DNA of 64,000 bases, taken from Yamagishiella unicocca. Its lineage: Eukaryota > Chlorophyta > Chlorophyceae > Chlamydomonadales > Volvocaceae. Within the stretch, counting starts at the first letter, position 1; the number at the start of each line of letters is the position of its first letter. The position numbers were made by a program, and so were the translations under genes. This document shows, piece after piece, positions 1 through 10,900 of the stretch. Below the pieces are notes generated by a model. That model ran no database searches, was not told the DNA's origin, and saw only the letters and a list, made by a program, of their open reading frames with translations. The stretch lies in assembly GCA_003116995.1 (NCBI GenBank), contig BDSL01000049.1, positions 558,001-622,000 on the forward strand, read 5' to 3'.

Positions 1-90
1 CCCACACGCACCTGCACCCTCACACGCACCTGCACCCTCACACGCACCTGCACCCTCACCCTCCCACACCATCCTCGCACACCGCCATGC
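1..90. repeat. CACACGCACCTGCACCCT short tandem repeat
   Basis: The first 60 bases are about three copies of an 18-bp unit (cacacgcacctgcaccct). They sit upstream of the first visible PRL1 exon and are therefore probably intronic. Confidence 0.7.
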
Positions 91-103
91 CAACGCCCTG
101 CAG

Positions 104-3100
104 GCCCCAGTGGGCGTGTCGCCGCGGGCGCAGCCGACGGCTCCCCTGCAGCCGCCGGCGCCTCGCGGCCCGAGTCGCGCTCCAGCCTGGCGAAGCTCAT
201 CGACAACATCCCGGCGCCAGCCGCTCCCGGCGGCGCGAAGGCGGGCCAGCAGCAGCTGGCGCTGTACCAGCCGCCCGGCGGCGCGGCGGCGGCTGCGGGG
301 TCGGCGGAGGCGGCGGCGCAGCAGCGCGCGGTGATGGCGGTGATCAGCGACAAGGGCGGGAGCAGCTCGGCGGCGGTGTCGCGGCGGCTGGCGTCCAAGT
401 GGCCGCGACCCGTGTGGCACGCGCCGTGGAAGATGTACCGGGTCATATCCGGCCACCTGGGGTGGGTGGCGGCTGGAGGGGAGGGAGGGGCAAGGAGGGG
501 AGGGAGGGGCAGGGGTATACCTGGAGGCGTGGTGGCGGCGGCCGGATCCGGGTCCAGGGAGGCAGCGGGTCCGGGTCCAGGGAGGCAGCGGGTCCGGGTC
601 CAGGGAGGCAGCGGGGTGCCGCTTCTGGTGGTTGCGCGTCGGCGGAGGAGCGCCCTCCACCTGGCGGATTGCCCCCCTGGAGCATTCCGCGCACCAGGCT
701 CCCAGGCACGATGGACCTCTGCCCCACGCGCACTCCTCCTATCGCTCCTCACCACCCTTTTGGCCCCCCCCCGCTCCTCACTCCCCTGACCCCCCCAGGT
801 GGGTGCGCTCCGTGGCTGTGGACCCGGGCAACGAGTGGTTCGCCACCGGCAGCGCGGACCGCACCATCAAGATCTGGGACCTGGCCAGCGGGCAGCTCAA
901 GCTCACGCTGACGGGCCACATAGAGCAGGTGGGGGGGCGGCAGGCAGGCTGGCTGGCTGGCTGGAGAGGGGACCTGCGGGCGGGGTACGGAGGAGTCCTC
1001 AGGAACGAGAGGATTCAGAGGGACGGGGCTGTCACCCCGGGCATGTCGGCTGGCAGCCCGCTTCGTACCGGGGCTGCATGATGCAGCCCCCCCCCCGCAT
1101 CCACGGGTCTTCCTCGAAACCCAACCAACCAATTCCGAGGTTGAAGACGTCCCCGGCATCCGACCCGAGTCCGTGCCCCACCACCAAGGCGCCAACCCGC
1201 CTCGGCCTCTTTCCCCGAGCTCCTCCACCCCGCTGGGTCCTCCCCCCCTTTCATGGGACACACTGAAAGGCATGTCCGAAAACTGTTCGCCGGCATAGTT
1301 TCTGCACTCCGTCCCCTAGTTCTTAGCACCGGGTCTCCTCGCCACCCCTCTCCCAGGCCAAACTTTTCCTTATCATGTTTACGTCTTCCGAAGCGCCGAC
1401 CCACCGGTTTCCTCGCCACCCCTCCCAGGTCACCGGGCTGGCTGTGTCCGCCCGTCACCCCTACATGTTCAGCTGCGGCCTGGATAAGATGGTCAAGTGC
1501 TGGGACCTCGAACAGAACAAGGTAGGACGCGCGTCAGGACGGGGGCGGGGCGAGCGGAGAGGACGGGTCGCGTTTGGCTTCTCGTGTTTCTCCACCTCCT
1601 GTGCCGTACCGTAAAACCCCCTGCTGGCCCCCTCTCCTTCCCTGCCCCCCGCCCTCCAAACCCGTCCGGCGCCCCTCGGCCCTCTCCAGGTGATTCGCTC
1701 CTACCACGGCCACCTGTCGGGCGTGTACTGCATCGCGCTGCACCCCTCCCTGGACATCCTCATGACCGGCGGCCGCGACAGCGTGGTTCGCGTGTGGGAC
1801 ATGCGGTCCAAGGTGCAGGCCATGGTGCTGTCGGGGCACGACCAGACGGTGTGCTCGCTGCTCAGCCAAGCGCCGGACCCGCAGGTGCGACGAGCGGCGG
1901 GGGCGGCCAGGGGCGAGGGCGGCCAGGGGCGGGGGAAGGAAGGCTTTTGGGGGCCCGGACTCCCGGGGACAGGATCATGGACAGGGGCAGAAGGCTGGGC
2001 TGTCGTTTACCGGTTCACCGGGTTTCCTATCGCTATCCTACCCCTCGTTACGCTACCCTACCCTACCCTGCCGCCACATCACGTCGTGTCCTGTATGGGG
2101 TCCCCCCCCCCCACTTCCTCCGTTTCCTTAATGTCGTGTCCACGGGTTTCCACGGAATTCCTACCCCTCCACCCTCCTCCCCTCCACCCTCCTCCCCTCC
2201 GCCTCCACCGTCCACCCTCCTCATCTCCACCCTCCTCCCCTCCACCCTCCTCCCCTCCCACCCTCCTCGCCTCCCACCCACCCCCAGGTCATCAGCGGCA
2301 GCCACGACAGCACCATCCGGCTGTGGGACATCCGCGCCGGCCGCGCCAGCTGCGTGCTGACCCACCACAAGAAGTCCATCCGCGCGCTGGCCATGCACCC
2401 GCACGACTACGCCTTCGCCTCCGCCTCCGCCGAGAACATCAAGAAGTGGGCGCTGCCCAACGGCGACTTCCTGCACAACATGCTGTCGCAGCAGCGGGCC
2501 ATCATCAACTCCATGGCCATCAACCAGGACGGAGTGGTGGCCACGGGTGCGGCGGGCTGGTGGACGGGGGAGCAGGGGAGGGAGCCCGGTGGCACGGCAG
2601 GGGAGGAGGAGGAGGAGGGGCAGGAAGAGGAGGAGGAGCAGGAAGAGGAGGGGCAGGAGGAGGAGGAGGAGGGGAAATACTGCGTGCGGCTGGCGGGGAG
2701 GGAAAGGCGGGAGGGAGAGGGAGAAGGGAGGGAGCCGGTGAATTGACTTAAAAGAGAAGATGCGGAGGGGGACGGAGGGAGGAAGGGAAGGAAGGAGAGA
2801 AGGGGCTAAAGCCGTGAATTTAGGGGAGGAGGATCGGTGTTAAACCATTGAGGGTGGGAGAAGACGCCCCTCGATCCTCACGTCCGCTCCGTCCCCTTTG
2901 GCGGCCATGCAGGCGGCGACAACGGCAGCCTGTGGTGGTGGGACTGGCGCAGCGGCCACTGCTTCCAGCAGGACGAGACGGTGGTGCAGCCGGGCTCCCT
3001 GGAGTCGGAGGCCACGCTGTACGACATGGCGTTTGACAACAGCGGCAGCCGCCTGATCACCGCGGAGGGCGACAAGACGGTCAAGATGTGGAAGGAGGTG

Positions 3101-3169
3101 GAGGACGCCTCGCCGGAGACCCACCCGGGGCTGCCTTTCCGGCCGCCCAAGGACATCAAGCGCTTCTGA
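104..3169 (+). CDS. PRL1: PRL1/PLRG1 (Prp46-type) WD40 splicing factor, 5' end outside window
   Basis: WD40 protein of the Prp19/NineTeen complex, which activates the spliceosome in the nucleus; in plants PRL1 also affects stress and sugar signalling. Visible exons: 104-461 (start approximate; acceptor at 103 or 110), 799-928, 1429-1521, 1690-1884, 2288-2546 and 2913-3169, all phase-consistent, giving 430 residues plus the TGA at 3167-3169. The first visible exon has an Ala/Gly/Gln-rich N-terminal region and then the conserved entry [16 protein letters not shown]. Seven WD blades follow, with motifs such as [55 protein letters not shown] and [10 protein letters not shown]. It closes with the family's C-terminus [17 protein letters not shown]. 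Start codon and first exon(s) lie upstream. No clear TGTAA signal was seen in the first few hundred bases after the stop. Identity rests on remembered plant PRL1 conservation and is secure. Confidence 0.95.
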
Positions 3170-4926
3170 GGCCCCGCCCCAGAGGCCCCCGCCTTCCGAT
3201 TTTATCTCAAACCCCCGGGGCTGCGGTCCCTAGCTTGCGGCCGTAGGCTCCACCCGCATTTCCTCCTGAGCGCTTGGGGACTTGGTGCTGCTGCCAAATC
3301 CACCTGCCCGGTGCCTTTTACGGTGGCTTGACGGCGGTTACGGTTGCACAGGGTTTCGGAGGCGGTGTAGGGCAGGTGGGTCGGCTTCGGCGGCGTTTTA
3401 GTAGGCGGGTGCAATGGGTACGGCTGGAGGAGGGAGGGGCGTGCGAGGGTGTCGTACGGCGGGGAGAGGGTGGGGCTGAGCGGGGTGGGCGCCAGGCCTT
3501 CATTGGTCGCGGACAGCGCAGCACACCGTGGCCCGAGCCACTACCGACCCGTGGGTCCGTTGTTGCCCGTTGCTCCACGCGGCTCGGGGTTTTACGGACG
3601 CTCTGGCGCCAGAATTCATGACTGACCGACTGAGGGTTTTCCAACGCGCCCCAGTGGCAGGGTGCCTCAACTCGGAACTGGGGGACGCGGGCAGTGACAT
3701 GACCTGCGAAGCAGAACCCACTGGCCCGTACCCGTATGGTATGGATGTGCGGGGGAAGGCAGGCTGCTTTATATGACCGCACTGCAAACGTCCCCGGGCA
3801 GTACCCGGGTTTCGCCGAAGAGCGACGAACGCATCCGCCCGGCCTGCGGCGTGATCCAAGCCGGTGGTGGGGCCATAGACCCACAGTTGGAATGAGGTCC
3901 TTCACTGCCCTGCGCTGAGGACAACAGCGTCCCTGCGTTTCGGCACACACCCGCCCAGCTGCACGGACCACATGTCGACCTCGACCTCGCACGTGCACAA
4001 CGGCAACAGCAGCAGCAGTGATGTCGCCGGACGTAGACCTCCGAACACCAGACGACACATCCTCCAAAAACTGCCACAAGCAAGAGTCGCTCAGAAGCCA
4101 CCTCCAAAAAACCGCGCGTCGAGCGACCTCGCCCCAGCCCTACATCCCAAGCTTGCGTCCTTGACCGTCAGAGCCCGTCGCCGCTGTCAGGGACAACGGC
4201 CAACCGTCAAACAACAGCTACCAACCGAACTCTAGGTGTGTATGCGAGGTCCAGATGCACGCGCTGCTACACGGACAACCCACCATCGTGCTCCATGTTG
4301 TTACTCAATGAGCTCACAGCAGTGCCGTCATATGCATCAACAGCCACCACTCCAGGGGGGCTTTTAGGGTCTCGGAGCTGTTGCCCTCCCACACGCGTAC
4401 GGTAGTGGCCTCGAGATGCTTGAGTACATAGCACGGTACCGTACACGTGGACTCCACAAACCAAAAATGGAGGTTGCGGTCGTACTAATATGTCGTACCG
4501 TGTGTTATCTGTCTTGAAAAATCCCTCATCAGTCACAGCCACGAGAACAGAGAGCCGCACTCAACATCCAACACGGCACCTTCCAACGAAGCATAGCGGT
4601 GGCATCAGCGCCCCCGACGACCCCGGTTGCCAACCCCGACAACTCCGACAACCCTAAAGGACATGGTCAGTTGTATCTCGGAGCTGGTGTGTACTCCCGG
4701 TCACAGCAGCGGCGTTGTTGTGTTTCACTGACACGCCCTCTCCTCCCCCATGCTCCCCGCCTATTCATGGTTCCTCCCGAACTGCGGAGGGGTGGGGCGG
4801 GCTCAGACGGCCCTCCGTCCCCCCCTCGTGCGCTACCGTCACGCAATCACGCACAAGGTGCGTGTCGAGCAGCACACACACGAAGGAAGTGGAGCCCCTG
4901 CATCCAGTCCCGTGCAGCGAGCGCCG
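3170..4926. other. Convergent 3' intergenic region between PRL1 and the JmjC gene
   Basis: This stretch separates the PRL1 stop (+) from the JmjC gene stop (-), so it should hold both 3' UTRs. I see no conserved protein in any frame; the longest short frame (3972-4235 +, 87 codons) is Ser/Arg-rich and resembles nothing known to me. Bases 3528-3610 contain a copy of the GACCC-RY-GGGTC palindrome repeat described in the findings. No clear TGTAA (or TTACA for the minus gene) was spotted. Confidence 0.6.
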
Positions 4927-7900
4927 CTACTCATCGTCCTCCTCTTCCCCCTCCCCCCCCGACGAGGTGGTCTTATCGCTGGCCTCCTCCTCCTCCTCCT
5001 TCTCCCCCTCCTCCTCGTCGTGCTCCCCGGAACCGCTGCCGCCGCTGCTGCCGCCCGCCCGGGCCCCGCGGCCCCGCGTCGTCCGCCTGCCTCGACCCCT
5101 GCCGCGCCCCGACCCAGCCGCGCCGCCGCCGCGCCCCCGCCCCCGCGGCCTCCCCACGCCCGCTGGCCTCGACCGCTTTTGCCCTCTGGCGCTACCGCCA
5201 GGAGACTCGGCCTCGAGTGCGGAAGCGGGGGTCCCAGCGCCCAAATCGGCGCTGGCCGACCCAAGGGTGCTCCCCTGCTGCCGCCGCGTCGCCGCCCCTT
5301 TACTCGCCGCAGCCGCCGCAGCCGCCGCAGCCGCCGCAGCCGCCGCCTGCCCGTTTGGCTGCCTGCCCCAGCGGCTTCTCCCGGCTTGTACCCGGTAGCT
5401 GCCCGGATGGAGGGTACGGTAGTGCTCCACTGCCGCACTCAGCATGATGAGGAGGCCCTGTGTGCGTGGGAGGAGGGGGGGGAGTGGCGAGAGGACCGGG
5501 TTACATGACATCGGGGGGGCTGCAAGGAAGACTCGTGCACGAAAGGAAAACCGGGGGGAAAGGTTGAGGCGGTAGGGGCAGCAGGTTGGTTTCAACGGTA
5601 ACCAGTAATTCCCACGGGGTCTAAGGGGTCGCGGGTGAAGGAGCAGCTCGGGTTTCCTCGCCCCACCCCTACCCCCACACCCACCCCACCCCTACCCTTC
5701 ATTTTTTATTCTTAATTTTTTCCTCACCCACCACCGCATGCTCCAGCATGCGCCCACAAAATTGGTTTCCTGTCACCCACGACCATGCGCCAACTATCCT
5801 GTCCCGTTGCGTCAAACGCTTTTCACACATACCCGCACCTGCAGCCTGTCGTTATTGAGGTCGTCTACGGGGCTATATCCGGCGCTGAGGGGCTCCCGCG
5901 GCATGGACCGCAGCCGGTTGGCCATGGCCAGGCTCTCCTGCACTGCCTCGGGGGACACGAAGTCCACGGCGGTCTGGCGGGGGAGGGGGCCGATCGGGTG
6001 TGTTAGGGCCAGGGCGGTCTGGCGGGGAGGGGGCCGATCGGGTGTGTTAAGGCCAGGGCGGGAGGGGATGAAACTCGTGTACACGATCATAAGAGGGAGC
6101 GAGGGAGAAAAGCCTGGTGGGGGGCCGAGGAGGAGCGTTAAGGGGTGCCCGTGTGTGTGGTGTGTGGGGGGGCGGGCGGGGGGCGCAGCGCAGGTCCGCA
6201 GGCCGTTCCTGCGACCACCACTACCACCACCGCGACCACAACTACCCCCACCGCCGCTACCGCCCATGGTCGCGAGCCTCGGGTCAAGGAAGACCGGTGA
6301 ATCGCGCGTGGTGCCGTAGTGCCGTAGTGCAGTACACCCGTACACTCGTACCTTGATGCAGCTGGTGAGGTTCCGGACCTGGTGCGGGCAGCCGGCGGGT
6401 ATGAACACCGCCTCGTGCTCGTACTGCTCGAAGTGCCAGGAGGAGACCTGGCGGGGGGAGGGAGGGAAGAGGGGAGAGACGGGAGGAGGGACGGGTGCAG
6501 GGGGTCAGGAGGGGCCCTGGAGAGGAGGGGCAGGAAGGGGGGAGGGGTTCACCAATGCACCCACCATCGCATCACACCGCAACGCACCACACCGCCGGTC
6601 CGGGCCCCACCTGGTGCAGCTGCCACAGCTGGTCTCGGTGCTTCCGGGAGACGAAGAAGGACTGGTCGAAGATGGGGTCGCCCACCTGCCGTACACACCG
6701 GCGAGGCGGGGCCGGGGGGGTGGGGGTGCAGAGCAACGTGTGGGTTAAAACGGTGAGGGTCAACACTCGCAACCGCAAGCCGATCCGCTTGCGGTTGCGG
6801 TTGCGGTTGCAGTTGGGGTGGCGGTTGCGATGACGTGGCACTAGCGGAGCACGTAAGCCACCGCCACGTTCGTCAAGTTAAGTAATGCAACACCAGCGGG
6901 CAGACGATAGACACCGCGCGGAACGCTGGCTCGCCACGAAGTCGGACCATAGGGCCCTCTTGGGAGGGTCGTACAAAACAGAACGGCGTGAGCCGCGAGG
7001 GCGCGAGCTGCGTAAGCGCTACCCCCCTCCTGGGTCCCTCCCCTCCCTTGAGCCGGAGCGGCGCTGCCGTACCGAATCAACCGCCTCGCCGTGGTGGATG
7101 AACTGCTCCATGTGGCTGCGAAGGTAGCTGTCGCCATTTGAGGGCGGGCCGGGGAGGGAAAGGAGGGGAGGGAAGCGGGTGGGAGGGTGGGGCTGGGACA
7201 GGAAAACACATGCGGCAGGGCCCTGGCGGTCCTCTGGATTCCACCAGTTCCAATTCCAGCTCCAGCTGCGGTTCCAATTCCAGTTGCAATTCCAGTTCCA
7301 GCTCCCGATCCGGCTCCGTGCATCCACCCCACGACCCGCCCCCGCTGCTCGTACCCTTCCGCCCTTCCCGACCCCTCTCCTGGCTGGTTCCTGCCCTCCG
7401 TCTCCTACGTCGTGTAACCGGGTGTTCTCGCCCCCTCCCTCCCCCTGCCCTCCCCCTGTTTTTCGTGTCACCGGTTTCACACCATCCCCCTCCTACGTCG
7501 TGTAACCGGGTATTACCGCCCCCTCGCCGCCCCCAAGCGCATTGCACCGCCTCCGGCAATCACCCCCACGTGTGTGCCCCCTTGGGCTCGTGACCCCGTG
7601 CCGCCCACCCGAGACCCACGGGTCTGCTCTCATACCCACCTACGCAGCTCCCGCGTCTCGGTGCCAGTCGCCCATATGTCCCACACCGCACCCGCGCCGC
7701 CGTAGCTGCAGCCCAGGCGGGCAGGCGGTGAAGGGGCAAGGACGAGGAGAGGCGGGTCAGCCTTGACGAACGTCAAAAACTCTTGAACCCTAAAACCCTA
7801 AAACCCTTGAACCCTAAACAAGACATGCCAGGCGGGGCCCTGACACTCGCAACGAGGGCACAAGCCAGCAAGTTACTCCCCCACCCCCACCACCAACCCC

Positions 7901-10900
7901 CCCGCCTGCCCTCCGCCACTAGCCAAAGCCCCTCCGGTGCACCGCCCCTGCCCCTCCGGTGCACCGCCCCTGCCCCTCCGGTGCACCGCCCCTGCCCCTC
8001 CGGTGCATCGCCCCTGCCCCTCCGGTGCACCGCCCCTGCCCCTCCGGTGCATCGCCCCTGCCCCTCCAGTGCACCGCCCCTGCCCCTCCAGTGCACCGCC
8101 CCTGCCCCTCCAGTGCACCGCCCCTGCCCCTCCAGTGCACCGCCCCTGCGCCCCCGTTCCACCCCCCTTCCGTGGCACTCACTCAGGCACCCGCGGCAGG
8201 TCGTCTCCGCAGCGCACCACCACGTGGGGGGCCGCCGCAGCCGCCGCCGCCGCCACCCGCTCCACCTGCGCTGCGCCCGAGCCAGCCGCCGCCCGGTTGT
8301 GCGGGGCTGCTGCTGCTGCTGCTGTCGTCCGCTGGTGCGGCTGCGTGTGGTTTAGGATGTTGACTGCGTCGCTCATGTCCTGGTGGAGCTTGGTGACGGA
8401 GTCGCGCTCGCTGCCGTCGGGGCACTCCTGGGGTTGAGGGGGTTGGGAGAGGATTGGGAGAGGATTGGGAGGGGATTGGGAGGGGGTTGGGAGGGGGTTG
8501 GGAGGGGATTGGGAGGGGGTTGGGAGGGGATTGGGAGGGGACTGGGAGGGGACTGGGAGGGGACTGGGAGGGGACTGGGAGGGGACTGGGAGGGGACTGG
8601 GAGGGGACTGGGAGGGGACTGGGAGGGGGTTCGGAGGCAGGGCAGCGCATGTTGACCAGGTGAAACGCCGTGCACAATGGATCGGATTGGATCGGATCGG
8701 ATCGGGCCAGATAGGTCTGCAACCAATGCAGCCGGGGGTTGCCCGAGAGGTGCGGTGGGTTGGTGGAGGTGCTGGCAGGTGCACGGACACGCATCAGGTT
8801 GTGATGCCGGCCGGTCGGAGTGGAGGAGGAGGAGGTGCCCCCTCCCCACAAAACTGCCCCTCACCACCGCTATGATCAGGACCGTAACCGAGTGTAATAA
8901 AAAGTATTTCCCTAACTGGGATCCTACTGTGTCTTTTCCAAGCCCCGACCTACGGGGTTCTTCTAAAAACAACACCATGACGATCACCGCCGCCGCCACC
9001 ACCCGCCCCCGGCTGCTCACCCCCCGGCTGCTCACCCCCCGGCTGCTCACCCCCCGGCTGCTCACCTCCGGGGTCCCGAACGCGATGTACGCCTTGGGGC
9101 CTAGGTCCGTGGGGATGGCGTTGGCGGGCATGCAGGTGGCCAGGTTGAGGGGCGCCTCGTCGGGGCGGGTCATCCAGGGCAGGGGCAGCTGGGCCACGAA
9201 GTCCTGGAGGGGGGCCCCGCGAGAAGGGGGGTGCGGTAAGGGGTGCGATAAGGGGCGCGATAAGGGGTGTAACACCCCATCCGCGGATTCTCCTTAAACC
9301 CCGCCCGCTAGCAAAGCGCGACTGGGCTGTTGGTGGTCAGGCCGTATGTGATGCGGTATGCGATATTCTTATGCGGTATGCGATAATGCGATATCTGACC
9401 CATTCGGTATTCCATGACTCGATACCCGATATGCGGTATGCGGTACGCGGTATGTCGGGGTGTGCTTTGTGGTGCGTGATGCGGAGAGCACACCTTCCAG
9501 TGCTCCGGCAGGACGGCGAAGAAGTCCTTCGCCGGGGGGTAGTCCTTGAGCTTCAGCATCAGCGGCTGCCGCACGGCGTCGTACGGCTGTCGTACGGTGC
9601 GGGAGGAACGAGCAGCGGGAGGGAGCAGGAGGGGTTGTTGTTGTTGCAAGAAGGGGGGTGCGAGTGCCGCGTGCGTGCGTGCGGTGCGGCGCGAGGCGAG
9701 GCGCGGAGGGAGGCGTGGAGAGGTGTGTTGATCTGCTTCACCGCCGGGCCCAAAGGCGGTTTCGGAGCCACGCTTTCTTTCCGCCAACGGTAGCGCGCTT
9801 TCCCCCCCCGCCTCGCCAACCCACCTTGGAGTACAGGTCGAAGAAGCGTTTCTCGTCCATGTCGTCAACCGCCAGGAAGCCGTTGGAGCAGTCAATGACC
9901 TTGAGGACGAGCTCGTCAACGTCGTCCTCCCTGGAGTCGTCGGCAGGCCCTCCAGACGCCCTGCACAAGGGGCCGGCACCCACCGCAGGACGGGGCGGGT
10001 GGGCGAGAGGGTTCTTCATCACGTGGTGATGTCCCTGTGTAACGACGCCACCCTGACGTGTGAGCTATACGAAGTTGGCACCGGGACATGCCGCGGATGG
10101 GGGCAGTACCTGTACGACATAGGTACGAGACACGGAGGCCGCCGCCAAAACACATCCTGGCTGTGTACCCCCGCGACACCCCCGCGGGCCAGCGACCTCA
10201 CCCCCACGGTTTCGTCCCCAGCCCCCACGGGTTTTACCCCTCGTACACGGGTTTTCCTCGCAACCCCAGCCTCCCCGCACCTGCTCCTGCCCCTGCCTGT
10301 CCTCGGCTCTCGACCGCCCTGCCGGCCGCCGCCAGCCGCCCCCCCCCGCCCCCGGCCCCGGGCGGCCTTGGCCGCCGCCGCGTCCTGGTTGCGCTTCCGG
10401 GCGGCGTCCATGCCCTGCCGTACAGCCTGCCGGAAGTTCTGTGGCGGGGGGATTGACGGGCAAGCGGGGGTGAGGGGGATTAGGGGGGTTAGGAAGGGGG
10501 GCCATAAAAACCGTTGATGCGAAAAGGACAGGATAGTTGGCGCGTGGTCGGCGGGCACCTAGTTTGTGGGCGCATGCTGGAGCACTGGGGGTGAGGGGTG
10601 GTGGTGAGGGGAGGGGGGCCGCTGAGGGATCCGTGAGGAGTCGGCACAAGGCATTCGCACGCATTCAGATGGCGGACCCTTGCATCGATGTGAAGAGTTA
10701 CGGGGTGAAGAGTTTGGGTCAAGGCCTGCAGGCAGCCAGGCCAGAGCCCAGCCCAGCGGGCCGGCGAGATCAAGCCGGCTGGGGGGAGGGGACCTCAGCA
10801 AGCGCGAGTTGGCGGTTGGGGGGAGGGGAGTTGTCACAACTGCCGCTGGCTACCTGCTTGCCGTCCGGGCTGAAGGCAGCACTGGTAACCCAGTTCGTGT

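Noticed and set aside
87..911. Other reading frames over the PRL1 exons and introns
   Set aside because: They run through introns and show no WD40 conservation; the frame giving PRL1 motifs is continuous across all splice sites.
3972..4235. 87-codon plus-strand frame in the convergent intergenic region
   Set aside because: No conservation recognised, Ser/Arg/Pro-rich, located where 3' UTRs are expected.
7788..7819. Chromosome end or telomere-proximal breakpoint
   Set aside because: Only four short units, with coding exons of one gene on both sides; interstitial, not terminal.
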